NCBI GenBank assembly: GCA_965116435.1
Contig: OZ220686.1
Coordinates: 372,001-436,000 of the forward strand
DNA: 64,000 bases
Direction of reading: 5' to 3'
Origin: VXPQ01 sp965116435
GTDB lineage: Bacteria > Bacteroidota > Rhodothermia > Rhodothermales > VXPQ01
This document shows, piece after piece, positions 20,089-29,426 of this stretch. Under the pieces are notes generated by a model that did not search any database, had not been told where the DNA came from, and was given only the letters and a program-made list of their open reading frames with translations. A program made the position numbers and the translations under genes. The first letter of the stretch is position 1. Every line of letters starts with the position of its first letter.

Positions 20089-20111
20089 GCATGCGTATGC
20101 AAAACGCATGC
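20089..20111. other. Perfect 8-bp hairpin in the rpsO-pnp spacer
   Basis: GCATGCGT and ACGCATGC are separated by a seven-base loop in the 183-base gap between rpsO and pnp. There is no U run on the minus strand, so it is not a simple terminator. In Escherichia coli the equivalent spacer contains RNA processing sites. A similar role here is inference. Confidence 0.4.
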
Positions 20112-20166
20112 AGCGCAGATACTGGCTCATGTCCATGGGAGAAATGCGGTTGACCGGGCGTACGCG

Positions 20167-20433
20167 TTACTTGCGAATACCCAATTTCTTGATGATAGAA
20201 CGGTAGCGTTCTATATCCCGGTCCATAAGATAATTGAGCAATCGGCGCCGTTTTCCTACGAGTTTCAGCAAGCCTCGTCGCGTAGAGTGATCTCCCGGAT
20301 GCAGCTTGAGGTGTCCGTTCAGTTCGTTGATGCGATGCGTGAAGATCGCAATCTGAACCTCCGGGGCGCCGGTGTCGCCAGCCGATTTTCCATAGGTCTC
20401 GACCAACGTTTTTGTCTGCTCTGTCGTAATCAT
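20167..20433 (-). CDS. rpsO: 30S ribosomal protein S15
   Basis: Small-subunit protein that binds 16S rRNA early in assembly. The 88-residue sequence carries the family motifs G-D-T-G-A-P-E-V-Q-I-A, H-S-T-R-R-G-L-L and R-R-R-L-L-N-Y-L. Length and ends match the family. It lies between ribF and pnp in the operon and has longer spacers on both sides than the other genes, so it may have its own promoter or processing sites. Confidence 0.98.
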   Translation of the reverse strand: MITTEQTKTLVETYGKSAGDTGAPEVQIAIFTHRINELNGHLKLHPGDHSTRRGLLKLVGKRRRLLNYLMDRDIERYRSIIKKLGIRK

Positions 20434-20549
20434 GGCGTGTTCTATCCTCTTTAGATTATGCCATCGTAAAGAAGAACGCCTGCCCGGTAGTCTGGTAGTC
20501 TACCTGATTCCTACCTAAGGGAAGGCGCACAAAAGAAGGGAGGCCGGTG

Positions 20550-21491
20550 TCAGCTTCCCTCAAGTATCCTCTTGCAACGCACCTTGTCTTCCGAAAGTTG
20601 CGTCGCCAGTTCGTTTTTTGAGCCAAAACGTCGCTCGCCGCGCATTCTGGAGACGAATTCCACGCGAAGAATTTCATCGTACAGGTCCTCGTTCAGGTCC
20701 AGCAGGTGCACTTCGAGCGTCCGCCGGGCGCCATCGAACGTAGGCCGCACGCCGATGTTCATCATGCCCATCAGGGCCGTATCCGGGTTCTTCGCCGTGC
20801 GCCGCACCCGCACGGCGTATACGCCATGGGCGGGAATCGCCTTGCGCGGATGCGTGGCCGCTATATTCGCCGTCGGGAAGCCCATCTCCCGGCCCCGGCC
20901 TGCGCCCCGAACCACCTGTCCTTCGAGGCTATAGGGCCGGCCCAGCATGGTTGCGGCGGCGTCGGCGTCGCCGTCCTCTTCGAGAAATCGCCGGATCTTT
21001 CGGGAAGAAACGGCCTGGTCCGCGACAATCCGGGTGGGCGCCGTGTCCACCGTAAAGCCGTGCCGCGCTCCGAGCGTCCGCAGGAGGTCCGCATTCCCGC
21101 GCCGATCCCGTCCGAAGGCATGATCGTAGCCAATCACGATTTCCCGTACCCCAATGCCCCGCACCAGCACATCCTCCACGAACGCCTCCGCAGGCAGGCG
21201 GGAAAATTCCCTGGTGAAGGGCAGCACGATCAATTGCTCCAGGCCCATGGCCGCCATAAGGTCCGCCCGCTCGTCGATCGTGGTCAATAGCGGCAACGGC
21301 GCGCCTTCCACGATTTCCCGGGGATGCGGATGGAAGCTCAGCACGGTGCTGAGTCCGTCCCGCGCCCGGGCGCGTTCCTGCAAGTACTGCAAGATAGCCT
21401 GATGGCCCAGATGCACGCCGTCGAACGTGCCTACGGTAAGCACGGAGGCCTTGTCCTTGCGGACCTGATCGAGTCCATGCAGCCGTTTCAT
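20550..21491 (-). CDS. ribF: Bifunctional riboflavin kinase / FAD synthetase
   Basis: Converts riboflavin to FMN and FMN to FAD. The N-terminal adenylyltransferase domain has T-V-G-T-F-D-G-V-H-L-G-H (the nucleotide-binding H-x-G-H) and the I-S-S/S-S-R-K-I-R-R-F motif. The C-terminal kinase domain has G-F-P-T-A-N-I and G-M-M-N-I-G-V-R-P-T-F. 313 residues is standard. Its ATG overlaps the truB stop (ATGA), so the two are coupled. Confidence 0.97.
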   Translation of the reverse strand: MKRLHGLDQVRKDKASVLTVGTFDGVHLGHQAILQYLQERARARDGLSTVLSFHPHPREIVEGAPLPLLTTIDERADLMAAMGLEQLIVLPFTREFSRLPAEAFVEDVLVRGIGVREIVIGYDHAFGRDRRGNADLLRTLGARHGFTVDTAPTRIVADQAVSSRKIRRFLEEDGDADAAATMLGRPYSLEGQVVRGAGRGREMGFPTANIAATHPRKAIPAHGVYAVRVRRTAKNPDTALMGMMNIGVRPTFDGARRTLEVHLLDLNEDLYDEILRVEFVSRMRGERRFGSKNELATQLSEDKVRCKRILEGS

Positions 21492-22222
21492 GCGCGCCGC
21501 TCCCGGATTGCGGTCCGAAGCGCGTCCACGGTCCAGGCGTCGTCCGCGGAAAAATCGCCGATGCGGGTGCGGCGCAGCTGTACGATATGCGCGCCCACGC
21601 CCAGCGCTTGCCCGAATTCATGCGCAAGACTGCGAATATAGGTTCCCTTCGAGCATTCGACCGAAAAAGAAACGTCCGCGCCCGTGCGCCCCAGAATATC
21701 GAACGACCGAACGGTGACGATGCGGCGCGGGGGAACGACGGTTTCGCCCCGGCGCATTTTGCGGTACAGGCGCTCGCCCCCCTGCTTGACGGCGGACCAG
21801 GCCGGGGTTGCCTGCTCGATCACGCCGAGGAAACGGTCGCGCGCGCGCAGCATGTCTTCGTCCCGGATGTCCGACGGATCGCGCCGCTCGGTCACCGCGC
21901 CGTCGGCGTCCCAGGTATCCGTGGTTTCGCCCAGCCGCATCGTGGCCTCGTAGGTCTTGGGCAGCGCCATGCATTGGTCCGCCAGCCGCGTCGCCTGCCC
22001 CGCGAGGATCATCAACAGCCCGGTAGCGAGGGGGTCCAGCGTGCCGGCATGGCCCACCTTGCGGACATGGAGCACGGGCCGCAGCGCACGAATTACATCG
22101 AACGAGGACCAGCCCGGGGGTTTGTCCAGCGGGAGCGCCGCCCGTTCGAAGCGTTCCGGCAAGGTCGGCGCCGGGTAATAGACCGCCTCGATATCCAGGT
22201 CCCGAATAAAGGTCTGCGTCAT
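21488..22222 (-). CDS. truB: tRNA pseudouridine-55 synthase
   Basis: Makes the conserved pseudouridine 55 in the T loop of tRNAs. The catalytic motif G-H-A-G-T-L-D-P-L-A-T-G-L-L is present, with D-K-P-P-G-W-S-S-F-D near the start and the C-terminal G-T-Y-I-R-S-L-A motif. The frame is open far upstream, but the ATG at 22222, which overlaps the rbfA stop (ATGA), is the sensible start and gives 244 residues. Confidence 0.96.
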   Translation of the reverse strand: MTQTFIRDLDIEAVYYPAPTLPERFERAALPLDKPPGWSSFDVIRALRPVLHVRKVGHAGTLDPLATGLLMILAGQATRLADQCMALPKTYEATMRLGETTDTWDADGAVTERRDPSDIRDEDMLRARDRFLGVIEQATPAWSAVKQGGERLYRKMRRGETVVPPRRIVTVRSFDILGRTGADVSFSVECSKGTYIRSLAHEFGQALGVGAHIVQLRRTRIGDFSADDAWTVDALRTAIRERRA

Positions 22223-22596
22223 GACGAATCGGCGTCCCGGCTTTCCCGTTCGGCCCGTATCCGGTCGAAAATATCGTCCATCCGCTTCGAGGCGTGCAGG
22301 CCTTCGTCCAGAAAAAAACGAATATCCGGGACCGCCCGCAGCTGATGACGAATGCGCCGGGCCAGGGCGGCGCGAATTTCTGTTTTCAGGTCGGTAAAAT
22401 GTTGAAAGGCGACGCGGCGCGCTTCGATATCCTGCTCGTAGATGCTGATGTCCACATACGCGATGCCGAGGTCCTTCGTTACGCGCACATTCGTGAGCGC
22501 GTACAGGCACGGGATGCGTTCCGAAAAGGTCGTTTGCAGGAGGCTTGCAAGTTCCCGTTGCAACAGCCGGGACACGCGTTCGGTGCGAATGCTCAT
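22219..22596 (-). CDS. rbfA: Ribosome-binding factor A
   Basis: KH-like factor needed for late 30S maturation and 16S 5'-end processing. Recognised from R-V-S-R-L-L-Q-R-E-L-A-S-L-L, the V-T-K-D-L-G-I-A-Y-V-D-I-S strand and R-H-Q-L-R-A-V-P-D-I-R-F-F. The 125-residue length is normal. It lies between infB and truB, the usual order. Confidence 0.96.
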   Translation of the reverse strand: MSIRTERVSRLLQRELASLLQTTFSERIPCLYALTNVRVTKDLGIAYVDISIYEQDIEARRVAFQHFTDLKTEIRAALARRIRHQLRAVPDIRFFLDEGLHASKRMDDIFDRIRAERESRDADSS

Positions 22597-22671
22597 GGCG
22601 CATCACAGAAAAATGAGGGGACGATGTCGTAACCTTGCGCATCGCGCCGGGCGCATCCTTCTATACAGGTT

Positions 22672-25638
22672 CTATACAGGCGATCCCGCCGCGAGCGTGC
22701 GTTTTTCTTCCACGATCTCATAGCCCTCGATCTGGTCGCCCACCTTCAGGTCGTTGTAGTTCCGGACAGAAATACCGCATTCGTAGCCGCTTTGCACTTC
22801 GCGCACGTCGTCCTTGAAGCGCCGGAGCGAATCGATTTCTCCCTCGTAAATCACCACCCCTTCGCGAATGACCCGAAAACGATCGTTGCGGCGGATTTTC
22901 CCTTCGATCACATAGCACCCGGCCACCGTGCCCGCCTTGGGCACCTTGAACAGGTTTCGCACCTCCACGGTGCCTTTCGTGACTTCCTTTTCTTCGGGAG
23001 ACAACAGGCCTTCGAGAGCGTCCCGGATATCCTCTATGGCGTCGTAGATGACCGAATACGTCCGAATGTCGATCTCTTCTCGCTCGGAGAGGAGCCGGGC
23101 GCCCGGCGTCGGACGCACCTGAAATCCGATAATCACCGCATCGGACGCGGAGGCCAGCATGACGTCGCTTTCGGTAATGGCGCCTACGCCGCTGTGAATC
23201 ACATTAAGCGCGACCTCTTCGGTACTCAGTTTGAGCAAGGAATCCTCCAGCGCTTCGACCGACCCGCCTACGTCCGCCTTGATAATCAGGTTCAGCTCCC
23301 GGAAATCCCCCAGCGCGAGGCGCCGGCCAATCTCGTCCAGCGTAATATGCTTCTTCTGCCGCAAGGACTGTTCCCGGCGAATCTGCTGGCGGCGCTGGGA
23401 AATGTCGCGGGCTTCCTTTTCTTCGTCCAGGCCCACCAGCTGATCTCCCGCTTCGGGCGAACCGCTCAGGCCCAGCACCATGGCAGGCTGGGACGGACCG
23501 ACCTCCTCTATCCGGTGATCCCGCTCGTCGAACATGGCCCGTACGCGCCCGTTGTACAGCCCGGCGATAAAGTAGTCGCCGAGGCGGAGCGTTCCGTTGC
23601 GCACAAGCACCGTCGCCACGTTGCCTCGTCCTTTTTCAAGGCGGGATTCGATGACCACGCCGTCCGCGTTCCGGTCCGGGTTCGCCTTGAGCTCCATCAC
23701 TTCGGCTTCCAGCAGAATCTTGTCCATCAAATCGTGCACGCCGTCCCCGCTGTGGGCAGAAACCAGCGCGCACTGCACCTTGCCGCCGTATTGCTCGACC
23801 AGCACATTGTGGTCGGCCAGCTGCTGCATCACCCGTTCCGGGTTCGCCTGCGCCCGGTCCATCTTGTTGATGGCGACGACGAGCGGGACTTCCGCAGCCC
23901 GGGCATGGTTGATGGCCTCGATCGTCTGAGGCATCACGGCGTCGTCGGCGGCCACGACCAGCACCACCACATCCGTCACCTTGGCGCCGCGCGCACGCAT
24001 CGCCGTAAACGCTTCGTGCCCCGGCGTATCGAGGAACGTGATGTCCCGGCTGTCCGGGAGATGCACCTTGTGGGCGCCGATATGCTGGGTAATGCCGCCT
24101 GCTTCGCCCGCCACGACATTGGCGTTCCGAATATAGTCCAGCAGCGAGGTTTTGCCATGGTCCACATGGCCCATCACCGTGACGATGGGTGCGCGCGCTT
24201 GCAGCGTCTCCGGATCGTCGTCCTCCAGAAAAATGTCTTCCATGCCGAATTCGGTAATGAACTCGACATCGTATTCGTACTCGTCGGCGACAAACGAAAT
24301 GGTGTCCGCGTCCAGCCGCTGATTGATCGACACGATCATGCCCGACTCGAAGAGTTTCTGAATCACCTCGTTCACCGGGATATTCATCAGCCCCGCCAGA
24401 TCGCCCGTCGAAACGAATTCGGGAATCCGGAGCAGCTGTTCCTGCTCGCGCAACTCTTCGATTTCCTGCTCGCGCAGTTCCGCATGGCGTTCCCGTCTGC
24501 GCCGCCGTCGCTGACGCCGCGCCCCGCCCGATCCCTGCTCGATTTCGCGCAGCGTCTTCTGGAGGGTTTCTTCGATGGCGTTTTCGTCCACGCCGGTGCC
24601 TTTGCGGCGGCGTTTGCGCTTGGCGGGCTGCCGACCATCGGATTCCTGCACGACGGGTTCCTCGTCGGCGGGCGCAGCGGCCTTCCGTTTGCGCTTTCTT
24701 TTGCGTTTGCGCTGGCCGGGGGCCGCATCCTTGACTTCGGAAAGGTCCATTTTGCCGAGCACCGTGGTTCCCGCCAGCTTGTAGCGCTTTGCGGAAAGCG
24801 TTTCGGCTTCTTCGTCCTCCTCGACCGGTTCTTCCGGGATGTCTTCTTCGTCCAGGATATCCTCTGCGGCGTCTCCCGGGGATTCCGGGGCCGCTTCTTC
24901 GTCGGGTTCTTCCGCCTCCAATGCTTCGGGCGGCGTCGTTTGGACAGGTGCTTCGTCCGCCGGCGCTTCCTCGGCCGGAACGCCTTCTTCCGCCACCGGC
25001 GCCGGGTCGGGTTCCTCGTCGGCGGGCGCCTCGGCTTCGGCGGGTTCCGGCATGGGGGCGGGCGTTTCCTCTGCCGCCGTTTCCCCTGCTGCTTCTGCAC
25101 CTGCAGGCGCGGCCTCTTCTTCTGCGGGCGCTTCCGCCACCGGCGCGGCTTCGTCGTCCGCTACCGGCCCGGCGGCCTTTTCCGGGGTCGCAGCCGCTTC
25201 GTACGGCACGCTTTCTGCTACCGCGGCTTCCGGTTCGGGCTCGGCGGGCTCGACAGACACAGGTTCCGTTTCCGGCCCCGGCGCGGCCCCATCGCCGGCC
25301 ACGGAGCTGGCCACATCCGGCGCGTCCGGCTCCGTTTCTACGGTCGGCTCCGCCAGTTCAGGCTCAGGCGTCGGCGCTATCGGCTCAGGCGGCGCTTCCG
25401 AAGCAATCTGCCGGACCCGCTTCTTGTGCACGCGCTCCGCGGCTTCCCGGTCGTCGGCAAAGGCGCTCAGCAATTCGTTGTACGCCGCCTCGTCCTTGAT
25501 AGCCGCATTGAGTCCCGACCCGGTCAGCGCGTCGGCGTAACCAGCCTGCTCAAGGTGCTCTTGCACCCTTGCCAAGGTAACATTGAGTTCCTTGGTCAGC
25601 TTGTGCAACCGCACTTTTTTGAATTTCGTCGTGGTCAT
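22672..25638 (-). CDS. infB: Translation initiation factor IF-2
   Basis: GTPase that brings initiator tRNA to the 30S subunit. The N-terminal IF2N-like segment (K-V-R-L-H-K-L-T-K-E-L) is followed by some 330 residues of low complexity. These are first Ala/Pro/Glu-rich, with runs of A-P-A-E-E, then basic patches such as K-R-K-R-K-R-K-R-K. The conserved part has a second IF2N domain, then the G domain with G-H-V-D-H-G-K-T, D-T-P-G-H and N-K-M-D, and domains II-IV. ATG 25638 is preferred to a TTG two codons upstream. About 988 residues, long because of the N-terminal linker. Confidence 0.97.
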   Translation of the reverse strand: MTTTKFKKVRLHKLTKELNVTLARVQEHLEQAGYADALTGSGLNAAIKDEAAYNELLSAFADDREAAERVHKKRVRQIASEAPPEPIAPTPEPELAEPTVETEPDAPDVASSVAGDGAAPGPETEPVSVEPAEPEPEAAVAESVPYEAAATPEKAAGPVADDEAAPVAEAPAEEEAAPAGAEAAGETAAEETPAPMPEPAEAEAPADEEPDPAPVAEEGVPAEEAPADEAPVQTTPPEALEAEEPDEEAAPESPGDAAEDILDEEDIPEEPVEEDEEAETLSAKRYKLAGTTVLGKMDLSEVKDAAPGQRKRKRKRKRKAAAPADEEPVVQESDGRQPAKRKRRRKGTGVDENAIEETLQKTLREIEQGSGGARRQRRRRRRERHAELREQEIEELREQEQLLRIPEFVSTGDLAGLMNIPVNEVIQKLFESGMIVSINQRLDADTISFVADEYEYDVEFITEFGMEDIFLEDDDPETLQARAPIVTVMGHVDHGKTSLLDYIRNANVVAGEAGGITQHIGAHKVHLPDSRDITFLDTPGHEAFTAMRARGAKVTDVVVLVVAADDAVMPQTIEAINHARAAEVPLVVAINKMDRAQANPERVMQQLADHNVLVEQYGGKVQCALVSAHSGDGVHDLMDKILLEAEVMELKANPDRNADGVVIESRLEKGRGNVATVLVRNGTLRLGDYFIAGLYNGRVRAMFDERDHRIEEVGPSQPAMVLGLSGSPEAGDQLVGLDEEKEARDISQRRQQIRREQSLRQKKHITLDEIGRRLALGDFRELNLIIKADVGGSVEALEDSLLKLSTEEVALNVIHSGVGAITESDVMLASASDAVIIGFQVRPTPGARLLSEREEIDIRTYSVIYDAIEDIRDALEGLLSPEEKEVTKGTVEVRNLFKVPKAGTVAGCYVIEGKIRRNDRFRVIREGVVIYEGEIDSLRRFKDDVREVQSGYECGISVRNYNDLKVGDQIEGYEIVEEKRTLAAGSPV

Positions 25639-25683
25639 TGGCAACAGCCGCCGTTCCTGATACGCGATCTTTCCGACTCGAGA

Positions 25684-27015
25684 TTATGTTTTTTGCACGC
25701 CCTGTGCAGCATCCGGCGCGGGCACAGGCTCCGGCGCGGGCGCAGGGCCCGAAACGGATGCGCTGGCCTCCTCTTCCTCGAATTCGAGGCGAATGGTCTC
25801 CAGCACGTGCTGCGCCGTTTCCTGTTCCAGCCCGGAACGCCGCATCAATTCGTCGACGGAAAGTTCCACGACCTGCTTTGCGGTGTCGCACCCGATATTG
25901 CGGAGTTTTTCCAGCGTTTCGGAGGTAAAGGCGTCCGCAAACTCGTCGATCTCTACATCCTCTTCGTCTTCGGTGATTTCCCGGTATACGTCTATTTCGT
26001 AGCCGGTGAGCCGCGAAGCAAGCCGTATGTTGATGCCGCCTCGCCCGATCGCCTGACTTACTTCCTCGGATTTCACCACCACTTTGGCGCGCGGCGGATT
26101 CAGCTCGTCGTTGATGACGACGCTCACCGGATTCGCCGGCGAAAGCGCCCGCTCGATCAGGCGATAGGGATCGCTCGAATATTCCAGCACGTCGATATTT
26201 TCATTGCCCAGCTCGCGCACGACCGCATGAATGCGAACCCCTTTCACGCCAACGCATGCGCCCACGGGGTCGATGCGATCGTCGTTGCTCATCACCGCCA
26301 CCTTGGCCCGGTCCCCCGGCTCGCGCACGATGCGTTTGATTTCCACGATCCCTTCGTAGATTTCAGGCACTTCCAGCTCGAACAGCCGTTCCATAAACAC
26401 GGGAGACGCCCGGCTGATAATGACTTGCGGGTTGCTGCCCAGGTCCCGCTTTACCTCCTGCACGACGGCCCGGAGCATGTCCCCCTTGCGATACCGATCC
26501 TTGAAGATCTGCTCGGAACGGGGCAGCACCAGCTCCACCTTGTTGTGAATGACCAGTACTTCGCGCCGCCGCGTCTGGTAAATCTCTCCGACCACCACTT
26601 CGCCGATCAGGTCGGTATAGTCTTTATAAATCTTTTCTTTTTCGATGTCCCGGATGCGCTGGCTGAACGCTTGCCGCGCCGCCATCACCGCCCGGCGCCC
26701 AAACCCTGTAATATTGATCTCGCTGGCCACCTCTTCGCCGATCTCGAAATCTTCGTCCACCTCCCGAGCGGCGTCCAGTTCTATTTCCGTAACCGGATCC
26801 TTCAGGTCCCAGTTCGCCACGATATCCTGCACGTGGATGATCTGAATGTCCCCGTTGTCCGGGTTGAAAATGATGTCGAAGTTGTCGTCTGCGCCGTACC
26901 GCTTGCGAATCATGGCCCGAAAAACATCCTCGACGATCAGCGTGAGGTCAACCCGGTCAATGGCCTTTTCGCGCGCAATCTCTGCAAAAGACGATATAAG
27001 ATCCTTGCTTTGCAT
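25684..27015 (-). CDS. nusA: Transcription termination/antitermination protein NusA
   Basis: RNA-polymerase-associated factor for pausing, termination and antitermination. Order: N-terminal polymerase-binding domain, S1 domain (around G-E-V-V-V-G-E-I-Y-Q-T), then two KH domains with D-P-V-G-A-C-V-G-V-K-G-V-R and A-I-G-R-G-G-I-N-I-R-L-A. After these comes a single helix-hairpin-helix segment (L-R-N-I-G-C-D-T-A-K) and an Ala/Pro-rich tail. 443 residues. Confidence 0.97.
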   Translation of the reverse strand: MQSKDLISSFAEIAREKAIDRVDLTLIVEDVFRAMIRKRYGADDNFDIIFNPDNGDIQIIHVQDIVANWDLKDPVTEIELDAAREVDEDFEIGEEVASEINITGFGRRAVMAARQAFSQRIRDIEKEKIYKDYTDLIGEVVVGEIYQTRRREVLVIHNKVELVLPRSEQIFKDRYRKGDMLRAVVQEVKRDLGSNPQVIISRASPVFMERLFELEVPEIYEGIVEIKRIVREPGDRAKVAVMSNDDRIDPVGACVGVKGVRIHAVVRELGNENIDVLEYSSDPYRLIERALSPANPVSVVINDELNPPRAKVVVKSEEVSQAIGRGGINIRLASRLTGYEIDVYREITEDEEDVEIDEFADAFTSETLEKLRNIGCDTAKQVVELSVDELMRRSGLEQETAQHVLETIRLEFEEEEASASVSGPAPAPEPVPAPDAAQGVQKT

Positions 27016-27083
27016 GTATCGGTATTCGTTGCCGGTGGGTTTGGGTCTATGTTTCAGGAACTATGCGGCTTTTGCCTACCTGC

Positions 27084-27575
27084 CTACCATGGAAGTTGCA
27101 CCCGGGCCTGCACCACGTCGTCAAGACGAATGCGGCGCACGTCGTCGGAACCGGACACGGCGACTTCGATGGCGTCGGCGGCTACGTTGCGCAACGCGCC
27201 GACGACTTCCGCGTCTGCGCCGGCGTCTCCGCTCGCATAGCGAACGCGCAGGCGCCGCCCCACGTTTTTCTTGTACTGCCGCGGCAAGGCAAGGGGGCGA
27301 TCCAGGCCCGGCGTAGACACGTTCAGCGTATACCGCCCCGTAATCGCATCCTCCATATCCAGCAGGAATCCTGTTTCGCGGCTGATCTTCGCCAAATCGT
27401 CGGCGCCCAGCGCATCTTCGCTGTCCACAAAGATTTCGACCACGCGGGATCCCTGCACGCCGCGCACCTGCACCTCGACGAGAAACACCGCCGAATCGGC
27501 GATCGTTTCTTCGACAAGCGCTGCAATGCGTTCGCGCAACGCGTCGCATTCCTGTGCAAGCGACGGTCCAGTCAT
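27084..27575 (-). CDS. rimP: Ribosome maturation factor RimP
   Basis: Needed for 30S maturation. Recognised by V-F-L-V-E-V-Q-V-R-G, the V-E-I-F-V-D-S-E motif and Y-T-L-N-V-S-T-P-G-L-D-R-P-L. 163 residues. It is the first gene of the nusA operon, and a strong intrinsic terminator hairpin ends only 25 bases upstream of its ATG, which suggests control by attenuation. Confidence 0.95.
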   Translation of the reverse strand: MTGPSLAQECDALRERIAALVEETIADSAVFLVEVQVRGVQGSRVVEIFVDSEDALGADDLAKISRETGFLLDMEDAITGRYTLNVSTPGLDRPLALPRQYKKNVGRRLRVRYASGDAGADAEVVGALRNVAADAIEVAVSGSDDVRRIRLDDVVQARVQLPW

Positions 27576-27600
27576 GGATCCATGTCCGTTTTTTCGTTAC

Positions 27601-27632
27601 AAAAAAAGCCCGTACCCGATAATCGGGCGGGC
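27601..27632 (-). terminator. Intrinsic terminator or attenuator just upstream of rimP
   Basis: GC-rich hairpin (GCCCG-CCCGAT / ATCGGG-ta-CGGGC) followed on the minus strand by seven T. The T run ends 25 bases before the rimP ATG. Too little room remains downstream for an ordinary promoter, so if rimP is transcribed from further up, this hairpin lies in its leader. Confidence 0.8.
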
Positions 27633-27655
27633 GCTAACGTACATACGCCAATCAC

Positions 27656-27684
27656 AAAAAAAGGCGGCTTCAGGGGAAACCTCC
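27656..27684 (-). terminator. Intrinsic terminator downstream of nadB
   Basis: Stem GGaGGTTT / AAGCCgCC with a six-base loop, followed on the minus strand by seven T. It lies about 155 bases after the nadB stop and 24 bases upstream of the second hairpin. The stretch 27685-27838 between nadB and this hairpin was searched for tRNA or small genes and none was convincing. Confidence 0.75.
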
Positions 27685-27838
27685 TTACGTATTGCGTCCA
27701 CCCGGACGCACGGCGCCACTTCGCGCCATGCCTGGCCAGACACTACTCCGAAGGGGATACAACACAGCCGGACGGGGGTTGTTCCGATATTTTCGACAGG
27801 GATTCGCACGCTCGCGCCGCGCAGAACGGGCCGCCCGT

Positions 27839-29422
27839 TCACAGAAGCGTGGGGCGCTTTTCCTCGTCTATCGGGTCGGGGTAGTCGAGCATATAGTGCA
27901 GGCCCCGGCTTTCCCTGCGCATTTGCGCGCTTCGGATAATCAGATAGGCCACCGCAATCATGTTGCGCAACTCGCACAATTCGACGGAAATGCGCGTCCG
28001 CCGATAAAATTCCTCCGTTTCTTCGTACAAAAGCCGGGTTCGGCGAAACGCCCGGTCCAGGCGCAGATTGGAACGCACCACGCCCACGTAATCCCACATC
28101 ACGCGGCGCAATTCGTCCCGATTGTGCGAAGCAAGCACCCATTCCTGTGCGCGTTCGGCGTCGCTGGCGTCCCATGCCGGAATATCGTCCCGGAACGAGC
28201 GGTCGCGCGCATAGTCGATGGCGGCGCGGGTCGCCCGTTTGCTGAACACCAGCGCCTCCAGCATCGAATTGCTGGCCAGGCGATTGGCGCCGTGCAGCCC
28301 CGTACACGCGACTTCTCCGCATGCAAAAAGGCCGTCGATCGAGGTGCGCCCTGCAGGGTCGGTCCGTACGCCGCCGCACTGGTAATGCGCCGCCGGAACG
28401 ACCGGTATCGGCTGCCGGGTCATGTCGATCCCGAACTTGAGGCACGTAGCATGGATGTAGGGGAATCGTTCCCGGATGGCGTCGGCGGGCCGGTGGGAAA
28501 TATCCAGCAGCACATATTGCTCGCCGTGCTTTTTGAGTTGATCGTCGATGGCGCGGGCGACAATATCGCGCGGGGCCAGTTCTTTTCGGGCGTCGTAGGC
28601 GGGCATGAACCGCTCGCCCTTTCGATTGTACAGCCGCCCGCCGTCTCCCCGCACGGCCTCCGAAATGAGGAAGGAATCCGCCTCCGGTCCGTAGAGGGAC
28701 GTCGGATGAAATTGCACGAACTCCATGTTGGCGATCCGCGCCTTGGCCCGGTACGCCATCGCCACGCCGTCCCCCGTGGCCACGGACGGATTGGTGGTGT
28801 GCAGATAAAGTTCTCCCGATCCGCCCGTCGCCAGCAGCGTCGATTTGGCGAGAAACGTTTCCACGCGGTCCGCCCTCGAATCGTATACATAGGCGCCAAA
28901 GCAGCGAATGTCCGGGCGCAACCTCGTGACGTGCTGCCCGAGGTGATGTTCGGTGATCAGTTCAACGGCGAAATGGTATTCGCACGTGACGATGTTCGGA
29001 TGCTTCCGAACCGCCGCCAGCAGCGCCCGCTCTACTTCCCGCCCCGTCGTGTCCGCCGCGTGCACGATGCGGTCCGCGGAATGTCCGCCCTCCCGCCCCA
29101 GATGCAACGCCTCGCCCCGGCGCGTAAAGTCGGCCCCCCGCTGCATCAGCTCGCGCACTCGTTCGGGCCCCTCTTCGATCACGAACCGCACGACCTCGGG
29201 ATCGCACAGCCCGGCCCCGGCCGCCACGGTATCCTCGATATGGCTTTCGTACGAATCGGACGGCGCCATGACCGCGGCAATCCCGCCCTGCGCATAATTG
29301 GTGTTCGACTCGGCGGTTTCTTTTTTGGTGACGATCGCCACGGCACCGTGTTCGGCTACCTCCAGCGCGTACGAAAGCCCCGCCACGCCGCTCCCGACAA
29401 CAAGAAAATCCACCTTGACCAT
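27839..29422 (-). CDS. nadB: L-aspartate oxidase
   Basis: FAD enzyme that oxidises aspartate to iminoaspartate, the first step of NAD synthesis. The FAD site G-S-G-V-A-G-L-S-Y-A is at residues 9-18. T-N-Y-A-Q-G-G-I-A-A lies after it, the substrate region H-Y-Q-C-G-G-V near residue 350, and G-L-H-G-A-N-R-L-A-S-N-S is the second FAD contact. 527 residues. It starts four bases after the prfB stop, so the two are cotranscribed. nadA and nadC are not in the window. Confidence 0.96.
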   Translation of the reverse strand: MVKVDFLVVGSGVAGLSYALEVAEHGAVAIVTKKETAESNTNYAQGGIAAVMAPSDSYESHIEDTVAAGAGLCDPEVVRFVIEEGPERVRELMQRGADFTRRGEALHLGREGGHSADRIVHAADTTGREVERALLAAVRKHPNIVTCEYHFAVELITEHHLGQHVTRLRPDIRCFGAYVYDSRADRVETFLAKSTLLATGGSGELYLHTTNPSVATGDGVAMAYRAKARIANMEFVQFHPTSLYGPEADSFLISEAVRGDGGRLYNRKGERFMPAYDARKELAPRDIVARAIDDQLKKHGEQYVLLDISHRPADAIRERFPYIHATCLKFGIDMTRQPIPVVPAAHYQCGGVRTDPAGRTSIDGLFACGEVACTGLHGANRLASNSMLEALVFSKRATRAAIDYARDRSFRDDIPAWDASDAERAQEWVLASHNRDELRRVMWDYVGVVRSNLRLDRAFRRTRLLYEETEEFYRRTRISVELCELRNMIAVAYLIIRSAQMRRESRGLHYMLDYPDPIDEEKRPTLL

Positions 29423-29426
29423 GGCG

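Noticed and set aside
22223..22642. A 140-residue N-terminal extension of TruB
   Set aside because: It is an out-of-frame reading of rbfA. The ATG overlapping the rbfA stop is the expected start.
22792..27240. A 1482-codon open frame on the + strand opposite infB and nusA, and others such as 665-2698, 6999-10253, 15466-17694 and 17980-20454
   Set aside because: They are antisense to clearly recognised genes, have no family motifs, and arise because high-GC genes leave the opposite frame open.
27633..27838. A tRNA or other RNA gene upstream of rimP, as metY is in Escherichia coli
   Set aside because: A short sequence like a T loop is present but no acceptor, D or anticodon stems can be drawn.
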